Positions 25,265 to 35,564 are shown, counted from the first letter of the stretch. The stretch: DNA of 64,000 nucleotides from Clostridium beijerinckii HUN142 (GCF_000621745.1 NZ_KK211336.1:84876-148875), one strand, 5' to 3'. Notes: generated from the letters alone by a model not told the origin. Translations and numbers: made by a program.

Positions 25265-25969
25265 ATGAACGAATTTATTTTAGAAACAAAAAACTTATGT
25301 AAGAACTTTAAAAAGCAAGAAGCAGTTAAAGATATGTCTGTATTAGTTGAAAAGAATTCAATATATGGGTTGCTTGGTCCAAATGGAGCAGGAAAGTCAA
25401 CACTATTAAAAATGGTTACGGGAATGCTTAGACCAAGTTCGGGAGAAATCTTATTTGATGGGCATAAATGGAGTAGAAACGATTTACGCGAAATTGGGTC
25501 ATTAATAGAATCAGCGCCTTTATATGAAAATTTGACGGCAAAAGAGAATTTAAAGGTTCGTACTACAGTACTTGGATTACCGGACTCAAGAATTGAAGAG
25601 GTTCTTCATGTGGTAGAGCTAGAAAATACAGGCAAAAAGAGAGCTGGGCAATTTTCTATGGGAATGAAGCAGAGATTGGGGATTGCTATTGCATTACTTA
25701 ATAATCCTAAACTTTTAATTTTAGATGAGCCAACTAACGGGCTTGATCCATTTGGAATACAAGAATTGAGAGAGTTAATACGATCTTTTCCAAAGAAAGG
25801 CATTACAGTAATATTATCGAGTCATATGTTAAGTGAAGTAGAACAGATTGCTGATCATATTGGAATTATATCCGGCGGTATTTTAGGATATCAAGGAGAA
25901 TTAAAAAAAGGTGAAGATTTAGAAAAATTATTTATAGATATCGCTAAACAATATAGGAGGGAGAAATAA
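25265..25969 (+). CDS. Lantibiotic-immunity-type ABC ATPase (LanF/MutF class)
   Basis: The 234-residue protein has Walker A GPNGAGKST, an EIGSLIESAPLYENLTA Q-loop region typical of LanF/BcrA proteins, signature FSMGMKQRLG, Walker B LLILDEPTNGLDP and H-loop ILSSHMLSEVE. In LanFEG transporters this subunit drives removal of a membrane-active peptide from the cell surface. An E in place of Q in the Q-loop region (LIES) is the usual mark of this subgroup. It heads a five-gene operon with two permeases and a two-component system. A GAGGAGGAG site precedes the ATG. Confidence 0.9.
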   Translation: MNEFILETKNLCKNFKKQEAVKDMSVLVEKNSIYGLLGPNGAGKSTLLKMVTGMLRPSSGEILFDGHKWSRNDLREIGSLIESAPLYENLTAKENLKVRTTVLGLPDSRIEEVLHVVELENTGKKRAGQFSMGMKQRLGIAIALLNNPKLLILDEPTNGLDPFGIQELRELIRSFPKKGITVILSSHMLSEVEQIADHIGIISGGILGYQGELKKGEDLEKLFIDIAKQYRREK

Positions 25970-26721
25970 TGATGCTTAAATATTTTATTGCAGAAAATAT
26001 GAAGATAAATCATACGTTTGTAAAGAAATTAGTATGGATAGCACCAATTATGGTAATTCTTCTTTCGGGATTTTTAGCATCAAATTATTTTCAGGTTGAT
26101 ATTTATAATTGGTGGTATACGTTGATACTTCCTGGAGTTATCTCGCTAGGGAGCTGCCTTTTATCAAGGATTGATGGTTCTATGAAAAATAAAGCGGTTA
26201 TATCACTTCCAGTAGATTTAGATAAAATATGGATTGCTAAAATATTGGTGGGAGTAAAGAATATAGCTATTTCTTGTATAGTTATTTTTATAGCTGGAGA
26301 GTTAAGTGTGTACTTTATTAAAATGGATAGTATATCACATATTTCGATGTTAAGTGCTTTAGGTGGAACTTTAGTGATCATTATAACCTCAATGTGGCAG
26401 GTTCCATTATACTTTTTTCTGGGAAATAAAATAGGACTATTTCCAACTATAGTATTAAGCCTAGCAGTTAATATATTTTCAATAGTTATGGCAGTAAAGG
26501 AGTTTTGGTGGATAAATCCCTTTTCGTATACATCTAGACTAATGTGTCCAATTTTAAAATTATTACCAAATGGTTTAATAGCTAAACCAGAAAGTCAAAC
26601 TTTTACACCAGAGCTACTTAAGAGCTGGGGTATACCTTTTGGTATTGGAATTTCAATAGTTTTATTTATATTGATAACTTATTTAACAGCTAAATGGTAT
26701 GATAGACAGGAGGCGAAGTAA
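25969..26721 (+). CDS. Lantibiotic-immunity-type ABC permease (MutE/EpiE-like)
   Basis: This 250-residue protein has six predicted helices. The first segment (KYFIAENMKINHTFVKKLVWIAP) and the NWWYTLILPGVISL motif are characteristic of the MutE/EpiE permeases. It pairs with the second permease and the upstream ATPase. The ATG (26 kb side of a TAATGATG junction) overlaps the ATPase stop by one base, with AGGAGGGAG upstream; a second ATG at 25972 is equally possible. Confidence 0.87.
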   Translation: MMLKYFIAENMKINHTFVKKLVWIAPIMVILLSGFLASNYFQVDIYNWWYTLILPGVISLGSCLLSRIDGSMKNKAVISLPVDLDKIWIAKILVGVKNIAISCIVIFIAGELSVYFIKMDSISHISMLSALGGTLVIIITSMWQVPLYFFLGNKIGLFPTIVLSLAVNIFSIVMAVKEFWWINPFSYTSRLMCPILKLLPNGLIAKPESQTFTPELLKSWGIPFGIGISIVLFILITYLTAKWYDRQEAK

Positions 26722-26725
26722 CATA

Positions 26726-27505
26726 ATGAAAATTCTTCGTTTATTTAAGGCAGACTTTATAAAAATGAAGCACACACCTTTTTATTTGATTCATATTTGT
26801 TTACCGATTATAGGAGCAATAATATTTTTGAAATATTATTCATTTTCAAATTGGAATTCTGTAAATAAAATAAGTGGGTATTTAGAAGTATTATCAATAA
26901 CATTTCCAGTGGTAATAGGGATTGTATGCTCTATGGTTATAGAACAGGAGGTTATGGCTGGAAAATTTAAAGAAATGCTATCTATAGAATATGGAAAAGG
27001 AATGTGTCTTTTGAGTAAAATATTAATTCTACTTATTACAGGTTTATTTTCACTTAGTGTAGCGGTTGGGATTTTTTTCGTCGGATTTCAATTTGTTTTA
27101 AGGCAAAATACACTACCACTAAATTTTTACTTAAATATAATTTTTATTATATTTGGAGCTCAAATATTCTTCTATTTATTTCACTTATGGTTGAGCATTA
27201 AGTTTGGAAGTGGAGCATCAATAGGGATGGGAATAGTTGAAAGCTTATTATCAGCTTTGCTCAGTACAGGGCTTGGAGATGGAATATGGCAATGGATACC
27301 TTGTGGATGGTCGGTTAAGTTTTGTGATAATTTCTTTATAGAAGCTTCTAATTCTATAGATAATTTTAATAAACTGGCTGATATTAATACCGTATTTAGT
27401 AATAGTGCCATTGGGGTTAGAAATTGTGTTTTACTTACAATTGTTTTTGGGATTTATCTTGGAGTTTGGTTTAACTTTTTTGAAGGTAGAGGAGAGAAGC
27501 AATAA
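26726..27505 (+). CDS. Lantibiotic-immunity-type ABC permease (MutG-like)
   Basis: The 259-residue protein has six helices and begins KILRLFKADFIKMKHTPFYLIH, the usual entry of MutG permeases. A conserved IPCGWSVKFCDNFF stretch sits between helices five and six. It is the second membrane half of the LanFEG-type pump. I choose the ATG at 26726, fifteen bases after AGGAGG; a longer frame from 26699 overlaps the previous gene and has no site of its own. Confidence 0.85.
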   Translation: MKILRLFKADFIKMKHTPFYLIHICLPIIGAIIFLKYYSFSNWNSVNKISGYLEVLSITFPVVIGIVCSMVIEQEVMAGKFKEMLSIEYGKGMCLLSKILILLITGLFSLSVAVGIFFVGFQFVLRQNTLPLNFYLNIIFIIFGAQIFFYLFHLWLSIKFGSGASIGMGIVESLLSALLSTGLGDGIWQWIPCGWSVKFCDNFFIEASNSIDNFNKLADINTVFSNSAIGVRNCVLLTIVFGIYLGVWFNFFEGRGEKQ

Positions 27506-27569
27506 TAATTTATAGAATAATAAAGATTAATTGGTAATATTGGGTATAATAGATGTAGGAGGGATAGAA

Positions 27570-28232
27570 ATGGCAGATATTCTAGCGATAGATGATGAGC
27601 AAGGCATATTAAAGGTTATAAAAGGTGCATTAGAAAGAGAAGGACATAATGTAACTATAGTTTCTAATCCTACATATATATCAAAGGATCAGTATGTAAA
27701 ATACGATTTGATTTTACTTGACGTAATGATGCCAGAAATAGATGGATTTTCTCTGTGCAAAGAGATACGTAATCTGGTTGACTGTCCAATTATATTTTTG
27801 ACAGCAAAAACTATGGAACAAGATATTGTAATGGGATTAAGTATTGGTGGAGATGATTATATATCAAAGCCTTTTGGTATAGGTGAGCTTCGGGCAAGGG
27901 TAGCTGCACATTTAAGACGTGAACATAGGGAAAAACAAAATGCTTTTTCTATTTCTGATATAAAATTTAATATAACGGCAAAAGAGGCTTATTATAATGA
28001 AGAATTAGTACCTTTTACAAAAAGTGAGTATAATATATGCGAGTATCTTGCTCTAAATCATGGGCAGGTATTTTCCAAGGAAAGAATATATGAAAGTGTA
28101 TTTGGTTTTGATGGGAATAGCGATACTACAGCGATTGTGGAGCATATTAAAAATATAAGAAATAAGTTTAAGAAGGTAGGAATAAACCCTATAGAAACTG
28201 TTTGGGGGATAGGATATAAATGGAAAGAGTGA
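27570..28232 (+). CDS. OmpR-family response regulator
   Basis: At 220 residues it has the receiver domain (phospho-acceptor Asp51 in LILLDVMMPEIDG, Lys near 103 in SKPFG) and a C-terminal winged helix (EYNICEYLALNHGQVFSKERIY). It likely controls the adjacent LanFEG-type transporter when its kinase detects a peptide. The ATG at 27570 follows TAGGAGGG; a longer frame from 27531 has no such site. The last 13 bases overlap the kinase gene. Confidence 0.93.
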   Translation: MADILAIDDEQGILKVIKGALEREGHNVTIVSNPTYISKDQYVKYDLILLDVMMPEIDGFSLCKEIRNLVDCPIIFLTAKTMEQDIVMGLSIGGDDYISKPFGIGELRARVAAHLRREHREKQNAFSISDIKFNITAKEAYYNEELVPFTKSEYNICEYLALNHGQVFSKERIYESVFGFDGNSDTTAIVEHIKNIRNKFKKVGINPIETVWGIGYKWKE

Positions 28233-29596
28233 AGAAGCAAAAAAGCATTTCTAAGATTTTCGCAATATATATAATGTTCTTTTGTATAGTTACAATTCTT
28301 TTAGCTATATTTGATTTTATTCTATTTCAAATTGGTTTGAATAGTGGATTTATTTTACCAGCAAACTACTATGAGCAGAAAATTGAAAAACAGAGAGAAG
28401 AAATAGCAAAAGCAGATGATGTTAAAGTAAAAGACTTTATACCTGAGGAATGCAATTATGCAGTTTATGATTCTATTGGAAATGTATTTTATAGTAGTAT
28501 ATCAGAAACTAAAGCTATAGATATTTGGAATCTTGTGCAAAGTGATAAGAGAAGTGAAGGGAAATATTATTACAAAGTTATTTCAAGAGAGAATGGAATC
28601 TGTGTAGTTGAATACACCATAGGGGCAAGTTTTGTTAGCCCTGTTTTGAAAAAGTATGTTCAAAATGCTGAGCTTAGTTTTGTTTTTATATATGTTGTTT
28701 TGGTTAGTATTGAAATTATAATTCTATCTAGGTGTTTTAGAAGAAGAATATCTAAAGAACTACAGATTTTAAAAGAGACTACAGAAAATATACAGATGGA
28801 AAACTTAGAATTTGAGGTGAAATATTCGAATATATTAGAAATCAATGAAGTCATTTCTGCGCTTGATAAAATGAAGACAGAGTTGAATGATTCTCTAAGT
28901 AAACAATGGAAGATGGAAGAAGCACGCAAAGAGCAAATGGCAGCATTGGCTCATGATATAAAGACACCATTAACAATTATTAAGGGAAACTCTGAGCTTT
29001 TAAGTGAATTAGATTTAAAAGCAGATCAAGCTGAATTTAACGATAGTATAATAAACGAGGTTAAAAATATAGAAGATTATATTAAATCATTAATAGAAAT
29101 TATGAAAGCTGAGAAAGAATCAACATTAGAAAAAAAGAAGATAAATTTAGAAGAATTTATACAGGATATAATTGAACAAGGAATTTCCATGGGTATAAAT
29201 AAAAAAATAGAGCTTAAAGGTGAAATTAAACATATTCCAGAATTTATCATAGGAGATGAATCAACTTTAAAGCGAGCTTTAAGCAATGTTATTTCGAACG
29301 CGGTTGAATATTGCTATGAAAATGGGAAAATAGCATTTGGGGTTGATTCAGATAATGATAATATAAGATTCACCATTGAAGATTCAGGAAGAGGATTTAC
29401 AGAAGAGGAATTACAGTTAGCTACAGAGCAGTTTTTCCAAGGCGACAAGAGTAGAAATTCTAAAAATCATTATGGTATGGGTTTATATATTGCAAAAAAA
29501 TTTATGGAAAAACACAACGGGAATATTTCGCTTGGAAAATCAGAAAAGCTTGGAGGGGCTAAAGTTGTTATAGAATTACCTATTTTATTTAATTAA
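28220..29596 (+). CDS. Sensor histidine kinase (NisK/SpaK-like)
   Basis: This 458-residue kinase has two membrane helices (about 13-37 and 150-170) bounding a short extracytoplasmic sensor of about 110 residues. A linker follows, then the phospho-acceptor His245 in AALAHDIKTPLT. The ATPase domain has the N box NVISNAVEYC, G1 DSGRGF and G2 GMGLYIAKKF. The short sensor and AHDIKTPLT fit kinases of lantibiotic or bacitracin response systems. It overlaps the response regulator and closes the operon. The inducing peptide is unknown and no lanA is nearby. Confidence 0.92.
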   Translation: MERVKKQKSISKIFAIYIMFFCIVTILLAIFDFILFQIGLNSGFILPANYYEQKIEKQREEIAKADDVKVKDFIPEECNYAVYDSIGNVFYSSISETKAIDIWNLVQSDKRSEGKYYYKVISRENGICVVEYTIGASFVSPVLKKYVQNAELSFVFIYVVLVSIEIIILSRCFRRRISKELQILKETTENIQMENLEFEVKYSNILEINEVISALDKMKTELNDSLSKQWKMEEARKEQMAALAHDIKTPLTIIKGNSELLSELDLKADQAEFNDSIINEVKNIEDYIKSLIEIMKAEKESTLEKKKINLEEFIQDIIEQGISMGINKKIELKGEIKHIPEFIIGDESTLKRALSNVISNAVEYCYENGKIAFGVDSDNDNIRFTIEDSGRGFTEEELQLATEQFFQGDKSRNSKNHYGMGLYIAKKFMEKHNGNISLGKSEKLGGAKVVIELPILFN

Positions 29597-29691
29597 TAGA
29601 AATAGTTAGCTAAATAATAGGAAATCATTTATTATTCAAACAACTATTAAACCTAAGTAAAATTAATATTTCTAACTATAAGCCTAATAAG

Positions 29692-29739
29692 AACCAAGAG
29701 TATAGATCTCTGTGAACATGGAGATTTTTACTCTTGGTT
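29692..29739 (+). terminator. Terminator of the LanFEG/two-component operon
   Basis: AACCAAGAGTA (29692-29702) pairs with TACTCTTGGTT (29729-29739), with an inner ATCTC/GAGAT stem. It is followed by a short T-rich run. Confidence 0.85.
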
Positions 29740-29822
29740 TTGTGATTTTATAAAACAATAAATAAAGGATTATTTTATAAAAGAGAAATTATTGTAAGAT
29801 CCAAATATGTAAAAGTTATACA

Positions 29823-29853
29823 TTGACTTCGAGTGCACTCTAGAATATATATT
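29823..29853 (+). promoter_or_regulatory. MerR-type promoter with a 19-bp spacer, apparently orphaned
   Basis: TTGACT (29823-29828), a 19-bp spacer, then TATATT (29848-29853). The spacer holds the dyad GAGTGCACTC (29831-29840). A stretched spacer with a central dyad is the hallmark of promoters worked by MerR-family activators. Downstream there is only an 11-codon ORF (29891-29926, with AAGGCG before it), and the rest of the gap to 30062 is empty. Confidence 0.55.
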
Positions 29854-30062
29854 AGAATTAAAACAATTTTGTAGAAAGAAGGCGAATTATATGAAATATA
29901 TTAACTATTTAAGAAACTTAACTTAAGTTAATAGTATTTTTACATGTTTGTGTATGTTGCTAAAGATGAAAAAATCAATACATATAATATATTGATTATA
30001 AGAAAGATATATGTTTAACATTTGTTAGATAAATTTGAAAATCAAACAGGAAGTGAATTAAA

Positions 30063-32075
30063 ATGAAAAACATTAAGACAAAAGTTATTCTCTTAGTCGT
30101 AGCAGTTTGTTTTTTTAGCTTATTATGTTCTTCATCTATAAGTTATTATCTTTTTTATAAAACAACTGTGGTTGAATCAGAGGATAAACTCAGAGTACTA
30201 TCTGAAAAATATGCAAAAACTATAGACAATTGGATGGCTACTCAAGGAAACTTTGTTAATCAAACAGCGGAGAACATCGAATTTAACAATAATTATGATA
30301 GGACAAACCTTTTGAAATATATGAAAGTTAAAGCAGAGTCAAATACCGATATTATGGATATATATTTTGGTTTTGAAGATAAAAGTTTTGTTGATGAAGA
30401 TGGATGGATACCGGATAATGACTTTAATTGTACAGAGAGAGATTGGTATAAAGATGCTTTAAAAAGTGACTCAGTAATTTATTCTGATCCATACATAGAT
30501 TCTGAAACTAAGAAGTTAGTCGTTACAGTTGCAAAATCAGTTAAAAAAGATGGAGCAGTCATAGGAGTTTTAGGTACTGACATAAATATGGAAAGTATCT
30601 CTAACGAAGTTCAGAAGGCTCAACCTATAAATAACAGTTATGGATTCTTATTAGATGAAAAAGATGAATTTGTGATTCATCCAAATAAAGAGTTTCAGCC
30701 AAGTTCAGATAAGCTAAGGAATATTAGAGATGTATTAGGTGGAAGTTTAAGTAGCATGGTTAGAAAGGATAGTTCTGAAGCTAATGTTATAAAGCTAAAA
30801 GATTATGATGGAATAAATAAATATTTTGCAACAGCTCCTATTACTTCATCAAGATGGATAATGGGTATTGCAGTTCCAAATGCTGAATTTTTAAAACCAC
30901 TAACCGGTTTAATTATCAGTTTTATTGCCATGTTTGTATTTTTAATGGTTATTTTTTCTATGGTTGCTTTATATTTTGCAAGTAAAATATCCAGACCGAT
31001 TTCATTGGTGACTAATTTGATAAATAAAACTACTAGCCTAGATTTAGAAATGAAGAAAGAAGATGAATTCGAGAAATTACTTCAAAATAAAGATGAAATT
31101 GGAATCATCGCTAGAGCTGTAACATCGCTAAGAAAAGAGTTGAGGGAAACAATTGAAGTTCTTAAACAAAAATCAAAGGAGTTACTTGATCATTCAGAAG
31201 GAATTGCAGTTTCAACTGATGAAACGCTTCAGGGAATTCAGGGGATTTCTGAAACGGTAGATCAGCTTTCAGTTGGCGCATTAGATCAAGCAAGGAATAC
31301 AGAACTTGCTTCTGAAAAATTATTGCATCTTGGAGAGAAAATAGATGTCTCATCAAATAAAGCAGATTTAGTAACAAAGTTTTCAAAAAAATCGCAGCAT
31401 ATTAGTGAAGAAGGGATTAGTGCTTCAAAGGATCTTATGAATAATATCAATGCTAATAATGAAGCTTTGGAAAAAGTAATTAGAAATATAGACTTATTAT
31501 CTAATAAATCAGGATCTGCAGGCAAAATAATAAATACAATTCAAGCAATTTCAGAACAAACTAATCTTCTTGCATTAAATGCAGCAATTGAGTCGGCAAG
31601 AGCAGGGGAAGCTGGTAAGGGATTTGCGGTTGTAGCAGATGAGATACGAAAACTTTCAGAACAGACTTCAAATTCAACTAAGGAAATAGAAAGCATTGTG
31701 AATGAAATTATAGGAGAGATAAATGCAGCTAAGAAAAGTATGGATGAAGAAAAAACTATAATGACAGAAGTAAGCAAAACTACCAAAGAAGCTATTGATA
31801 CATTCCAACTTATAAATAGTACATTTGATGATACTATAGAAAATATAGAAGAGTTAACTTCTAATATAAAATCTATAGATGAAAATAAAGATTCAGCAAT
31901 AAGCAGCATTCAAGAAATTTCAGCTGTAGCAGAGCAGTCAGCAGCTTCAATTGAAGAAGTTTCAGCAACTGTTTCAGAGCAATCTAATTCTATGGAAAAG
32001 ATATCACATTCTGTAATAGAGCTTAAGAATATTGCAGATAAATTAGAACAAATAGTTGGAAAGTTTAATGTATAG
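30063..32075 (+). CDS. Methyl-accepting chemotaxis protein with dCache sensor
   Basis: The 670-residue receptor has a helix at about 7-29, an extracytoplasmic dCache domain (about 35-270; [20 protein letters not shown] is typical), a second helix (about 278-302), HAMP (about 303-355) and a long signalling coiled coil. Its CheA/CheW tip reads [20 protein letters not shown]. dCache domains bind amino acids and other small molecules directly. The ligand here is unknown. No che gene is nearby. The ATG follows AGGAAGTGA. Confidence 0.93.
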   Translation: MKNIKTKVILLVVAVCFFSLLCSSSISYYLFYKTTVVESEDKLRVLSEKYAKTIDNWMATQGNFVNQTAENIEFNNNYDRTNLLKYMKVKAESNTDIMDIYFGFEDKSFVDEDGWIPDNDFNCTERDWYKDALKSDSVIYSDPYIDSETKKLVVTVAKSVKKDGAVIGVLGTDINMESISNEVQKAQPINNSYGFLLDEKDEFVIHPNKEFQPSSDKLRNIRDVLGGSLSSMVRKDSSEANVIKLKDYDGINKYFATAPITSSRWIMGIAVPNAEFLKPLTGLIISFIAMFVFLMVIFSMVALYFASKISRPISLVTNLINKTTSLDLEMKKEDEFEKLLQNKDEIGIIARAVTSLRKELRETIEVLKQKSKELLDHSEGIAVSTDETLQGIQGISETVDQLSVGALDQARNTELASEKLLHLGEKIDVSSNKADLVTKFSKKSQHISEEGISASKDLMNNINANNEALEKVIRNIDLLSNKSGSAGKIINTIQAISEQTNLLALNAAIESARAGEAGKGFAVVADEIRKLSEQTSNSTKEIESIVNEIIGEINAAKKSMDEEKTIMTEVSKTTKEAIDTFQLINSTFDDTIENIEELTSNIKSIDENKDSAISSIQEISAVAEQSAASIEEVSATVSEQSNSMEKISHSVIELKNIADKLEQIVGKFNV

Positions 32076-32160
32076 AGTAAATAGTTAAATTAGAATAATA
32101 GGTATATTGCTAGGTTTATTTGAAATTCTGGCAATATATTTTTGAATATTGGTTAGAAAA

Positions 32161-32210
32161 ATAATTAAAGTCATAAAATAATTTTTAGATTATTTTATGA
32201 CTTTAATTAT
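32161..32210. terminator. Bidirectional terminator between convergent genes
   Basis: A perfect 22-bp stem (32161-32182 with 32189-32210) has a 6-base loop. It overlaps the stop codon of the minus-strand gene at 32207, so the same hairpin ends both transcripts. Confidence 0.85.
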
Positions 32211-32737
32211 AGAATAGTTATCTCGGCTTCTTCTTCAACTCTTTGAATAGCGCCAACTGTTCTTAATAAAGTGCCAATACAAGAGTATACAAAACCAGTA
32301 GTTATATTTATGTTAGGCGTAATAGAAAAGTTACTTTTACCTGACTGAATGTTATTATACAGTTCGTTAAGCCTTATAAATGAAACTCTAGTATAAGAAA
32401 GAATCACATATACACCAAGACAGCTTGCAAATGCAGCTATTTCACTTGGAGTTGGATGTTGTACATCAGACTTCTGTTGATTCTGACCATTTTGCTGATT
32501 TTGCTGTTGGTCTTGTTGCTGACTCTTCTGATTTTGTTGTTCTTGTTGACTTGGGGATTGCTGTTGCTGCATCATTCTTTGAATTATTATTTGCTTAGCT
32601 TTTACTGCTGAAATGATACCAAGTAAAGTCGCTATTAAATCAACATAGGATGTTTGTAGTTCTATATTAAGCAATTCTAAATCTAATTGATCGTTGCCAG
32701 TTGGAAAATGTATGGTAGCATTATAATTCTCCTGCAT
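32207..32737 (-). CDS. Gln-rich protein of unknown function
   Basis: This 176-residue protein has two conserved-looking helical ends (YVDLIATLLGIISAVKAKQI, about 31-50; FASCLGVYVILSYTRVSFIR, about 103-122). They are separated by a low-complexity Gln/Asn/Ser tract (about 56-90). There is no signal peptide, and the helices are weakly hydrophobic. I know no family. The ATG follows TAGGTGATA. The Gln tract is a flexible linker or assembly surface. A spore or envelope role is possible but not shown. Confidence 0.7.
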   Translation of the reverse strand: MQENYNATIHFPTGNDQLDLELLNIELQTSYVDLIATLLGIISAVKAKQIIIQRMMQQQQSPSQQEQQNQKSQQQDQQQNQQNGQNQQKSDVQHPTPSEIAAFASCLGVYVILSYTRVSFIRLNELYNNIQSGKSNFSITPNINITTGFVYSCIGTLLRTVGAIQRVEEEAEITIL

Positions 32738-32983
32738 ATTATCACCTAAAAAACTAGTACACTATAATATATTGAAAATATGCGTTGTTGTTCTGATTTT
32801 TTTACAGTATACCTTATAAACGAGCAAAATATAGCACTTTATAATATAAAAATTAGCAGCACAGCAAAAATTGCATTATGATATGCTGCTTTATTTTGCA
32901 AGATAACAACTGAACATAAAATTTATCATTTGTAATATAGATATGTAGTTGACATTTTGAATTAAGATTTAAAATTTTCTTAG

Positions 32984-33547
32984 TTATTTTTCTGAAATTG
33001 ATAAAATAAAATCATCGATCATTAATTTAAAACTATCTTCTAAGTTGACTGGATTTTGAAAATATCCGTGGGAGCTTAACGAAACGAATCCATGTAATAG
33101 ACTTCTTAAAGCCCTGCTTTTATGAATTATAAATATCTTATCACTGCTATAAAAGTCTAAAATTTTACGTATTATTGCATTACTTTCACTAGCCAGACGC
33201 TTAACTTCATCACTTTCAGTACTTGGGATATTAACGTAAAGCTTATAACCACTCTTGTTTTCAAATGCAAAATTTCGATATACATAAGCAAATTCTCTTA
33301 TTGCAGTTTCTCCACTTTTCCCAATTAGTCGCTCCATTAAAGTTGAATTTAAGTTATTTAAAAAGTATATGGTCATTTTTATTTTAAGGTCTTCAATGTT
33401 GGCAAAATGATTATATAAAGATGGATATTTTATATCCAGTTTTTCTGCAATCTTTTGGAAAGTAATCTGATTAAGTCCGATTTCATCAGCTAGTAAAAAA
33501 GAAGCTTCAATAATTTTTTCCTTAGTTAAATTTCGTTTCTGAACCAT
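32984..33547 (-). CDS. TetR/AcrR-family regulator (WHG/TetR_C_33-like)
   Basis: The 187-residue protein has an HTH at about 10-55 (EKIIEASFLLADEIGLNQIT, KYPSLYNHFANIEDL) and a C-terminal domain with SRALRSLLHGFVSLSSHGYF, typical of the WHG subgroup. It lies divergent to an MFS pump and an isochorismatase-like gene, which it probably represses. I start at the ATG at 33547, preceded on its strand by AGAGGTGAT; a longer frame is less likely. Confidence 0.9.
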   Translation of the reverse strand: MVQKRNLTKEKIIEASFLLADEIGLNQITFQKIAEKLDIKYPSLYNHFANIEDLKIKMTIYFLNNLNSTLMERLIGKSGETAIREFAYVYRNFAFENKSGYKLYVNIPSTESDEVKRLASESNAIIRKILDFYSSDKIFIIHKSRALRSLLHGFVSLSSHGYFQNPVNLEDSFKLMIDDFILSISEK

Positions 33548-33625
33548 TTTATCACCTCTTATAATTCTGATTAATAAAGATAGTTTAACATGATAGGTTA
33601 TTTTTATCAAATTGGAAATAATTAT

Positions 33626-33667
33626 TAAACTATAAGATGTAGTTTACAAATTATATTTTATAGTTTA
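33626..33667. promoter_or_regulatory. Inverted repeat between TetR and MFS genes
   Basis: TAAACTATAA (33626-33635) is the exact inverse of TTATAGTTTA (33658-33667), 22 bases apart, in the divergent intergenic region. It is a candidate operator for the TetR protein. Confidence 0.45.
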
Positions 33668-33745
33668 TTCTTATATTTAGAAGACAATATACAAGTTATT
33701 GTATTACAATAACAAAACTAATTAGTAAGAAGGAATAAATTTATT

Positions 33746-35002
33746 ATGGAAATGTGGAAAAGAAATTTAAAAGTTTGTTGGTTTGGAATGTTTGTGACAG
33801 GAATAGGCATGAGCCAGATAGCGCCAGTATTACCACTATATATACAGCATTTAGGAATTCAAGATGCGGCTTCGATAGAGAGGCTTTCTGGAATTGCTTT
33901 TGGTAGTACGTTTATTATCTCAGCTATTTTTTCACCCATTTGGGGACATGCTGCTGACAAATTTGGGCGAAAACCAATGTTGCTTAGGGCAAGTCTTGGT
34001 ATGGCTATAGTTATAAGCTGCATGGGATTTGCACCTAATGTATATGTATTAATAGCACTTAGGTTATTACAAGGAGCTATCACAGGATATAGCACAGCCT
34101 GTACTACCTTAATTGCAACTCAAACAGATAAAGAACATGCAGGATATGCTCTAGGAACTATTTCAACAGCTAACATTGCAGGTTCCTTACTTGGACCTAC
34201 AATTGGAGGATTTGTAGGAGAGACTTTTGGTTTGCAAAATGTATTTTTTATAACAGGCGGGCTTATGCTCATTGCATTTATTACTACAGTATTATTTGTA
34301 AAGGAATCTTTTAGTCGTGTAGATAATAAAGTTTTAAGTTTCAAAGAAGTTTGGAATACAGTTCCGGAAAAAGGATTAACCATTACTTTGTTTATAACTT
34401 TTTTTATATTATCTGTAGCAATGTATTCGGTAGAGCCAATAGTAACAGTTTATGTTACTCAACTATCTAAGGAAGCGAGTCATATTGCATTAATAGCGGG
34501 AATAACTTTTTCTGCATCAGGTTTTGCTAATATAATTGCAGCTCCAAGGCTTGGAAGGCTCTCTGATAAAGTAGGAGCACATAAAGTTATGCTAATATGT
34601 CTCATAATAGCTGGAATAATATTCATACCTCAAGCTTTTGTAACGAACACTTGGGAGCTTATGGGACTTAGATTTTTACTAGGACTCACAGTTGGTGGTC
34701 TTAACCCTTCTGTTAATATATTGGTTAAGAAAATTACACCATCTGCTCTTACAGGTAGAGTATTTGGTTTTAGTATGGCAGCAGGATATCTAGGTGTATT
34801 TGCAGGATCAGTTCTAGGAGGACAAATCGCAGGATATTTAGGAATAAAATGCGTATTTTTTGTAACGAGTGCATTGTTATTAATTAATGCAGTGCTAGTA
34901 TATTTTAAAGTGTATAATAAACTTAATATAAATAATAATCATAGAATAGAGAAGTATGAAAAGGGGATAAGAAATGGAAAACTTCAAGTCAGTGGAAAAT
35001 AA
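33746..35002 (+). CDS. MFS multidrug transporter (DHA1-like)
   Basis: The protein has 418 residues and 12 membrane helices. Motif A is [16 protein letters not shown] (about 70-86), repeated in the second half as [13 protein letters not shown]. Motif C-like [17 protein letters not shown] lies in helix five. It resembles MdtG/YusP-type drug exporters. The 3' end overlaps the next gene by 29 bases, so both are co-transcribed under the TetR. The substrate is unknown. Confidence 0.9.
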   Translation: MEMWKRNLKVCWFGMFVTGIGMSQIAPVLPLYIQHLGIQDAASIERLSGIAFGSTFIISAIFSPIWGHAADKFGRKPMLLRASLGMAIVISCMGFAPNVYVLIALRLLQGAITGYSTACTTLIATQTDKEHAGYALGTISTANIAGSLLGPTIGGFVGETFGLQNVFFITGGLMLIAFITTVLFVKESFSRVDNKVLSFKEVWNTVPEKGLTITLFITFFILSVAMYSVEPIVTVYVTQLSKEASHIALIAGITFSASGFANIIAAPRLGRLSDKVGAHKVMLICLIIAGIIFIPQAFVTNTWELMGLRFLLGLTVGGLNPSVNILVKKITPSALTGRVFGFSMAAGYLGVFAGSVLGGQIAGYLGIKCVFFVTSALLLINAVLVYFKVYNKLNINNNHRIEKYEKGIRNGKLQVSGK

Positions 35003-35564
35003 ATTTATTGATGTAGAAAAAACAGCATTAGTTCTTATAGATTTGCAAAATGGAATCGTAAATAGAGAACTTTCACCTTATAGTAGTGAAAATATAGTTA
35101 AAAATGCAAGCAAATTAGTCAATGAATTTAGTAAAAAAGGTGCATTTATAGTTCTTGTAAGAGTTTCATCTATAGATGGAAAAGATACACTTAAACCGAA
35201 GACAGATTCTCAGGCTAATGGAATGCAATTTCCTAAAGGATGGGATAGTATTATACCAGAAATAGCTAATACTCAAAATGCGCATATCGTAACCAAGAGA
35301 CAATGGGGAGCATTTTATGGAACTGATTTAGATTTGCAATTAAGACGTAGAGGGATTGATACTATTGTGTTAGGTGGGATTTCTACTAACATTGGTGTAG
35401 ATACAACAGCAAGGGAAGCATATCAATATGGATATAATCAAATATTTGTAGAAGATGCAATGACAGCAGTGACAAAAGAGGAACACGATTATGTTTGTAA
35501 ATATATTTTTCCTAGGATTGGAAGAATTAGAACAAGCGAAGAAGTAATTTCAGCATTAAAATAA
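34974..35564 (+). CDS. Isochorismatase-like (cysteine-hydrolase fold) protein lacking the catalytic Cys
   Basis: This 196-residue protein has the fold's Asp (LIDLQNGIV, Asp23) and Lys (VTKRQWGAF, about 107). The position of the nucleophilic cysteine is Gly141 ([16 protein letters not shown]). The Gly form occurs in true isochorismatases and several uncharacterised hydrolases, so activity is possible without the thiol mechanism. It shares a TetR-controlled operon with an MFS pump. The ATG follows AAGGGGAT inside the MFS gene. Confidence 0.85.
   Translation: MENFKSVENKFIDVEKTALVLIDLQNGIVNRELSPYSSENIVKNASKLVNEFSKKGAFIVLVRVSSIDGKDTLKPKTDSQANGMQFPKGWDSIIPEIANTQNAHIVTKRQWGAFYGTDLDLQLRRRGIDTIVLGGISTNIGVDTTAREAYQYGYNQIFVEDAMTAVTKEEHDYVCKYIFPRIGRIRTSEEVISALK

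Noticed and set aside
25265-29596. Full lantibiotic biosynthesis cluster
   Set aside because: No precursor peptide, LanB/C/M or LanT gene is present; only transport/immunity and regulation genes are seen.
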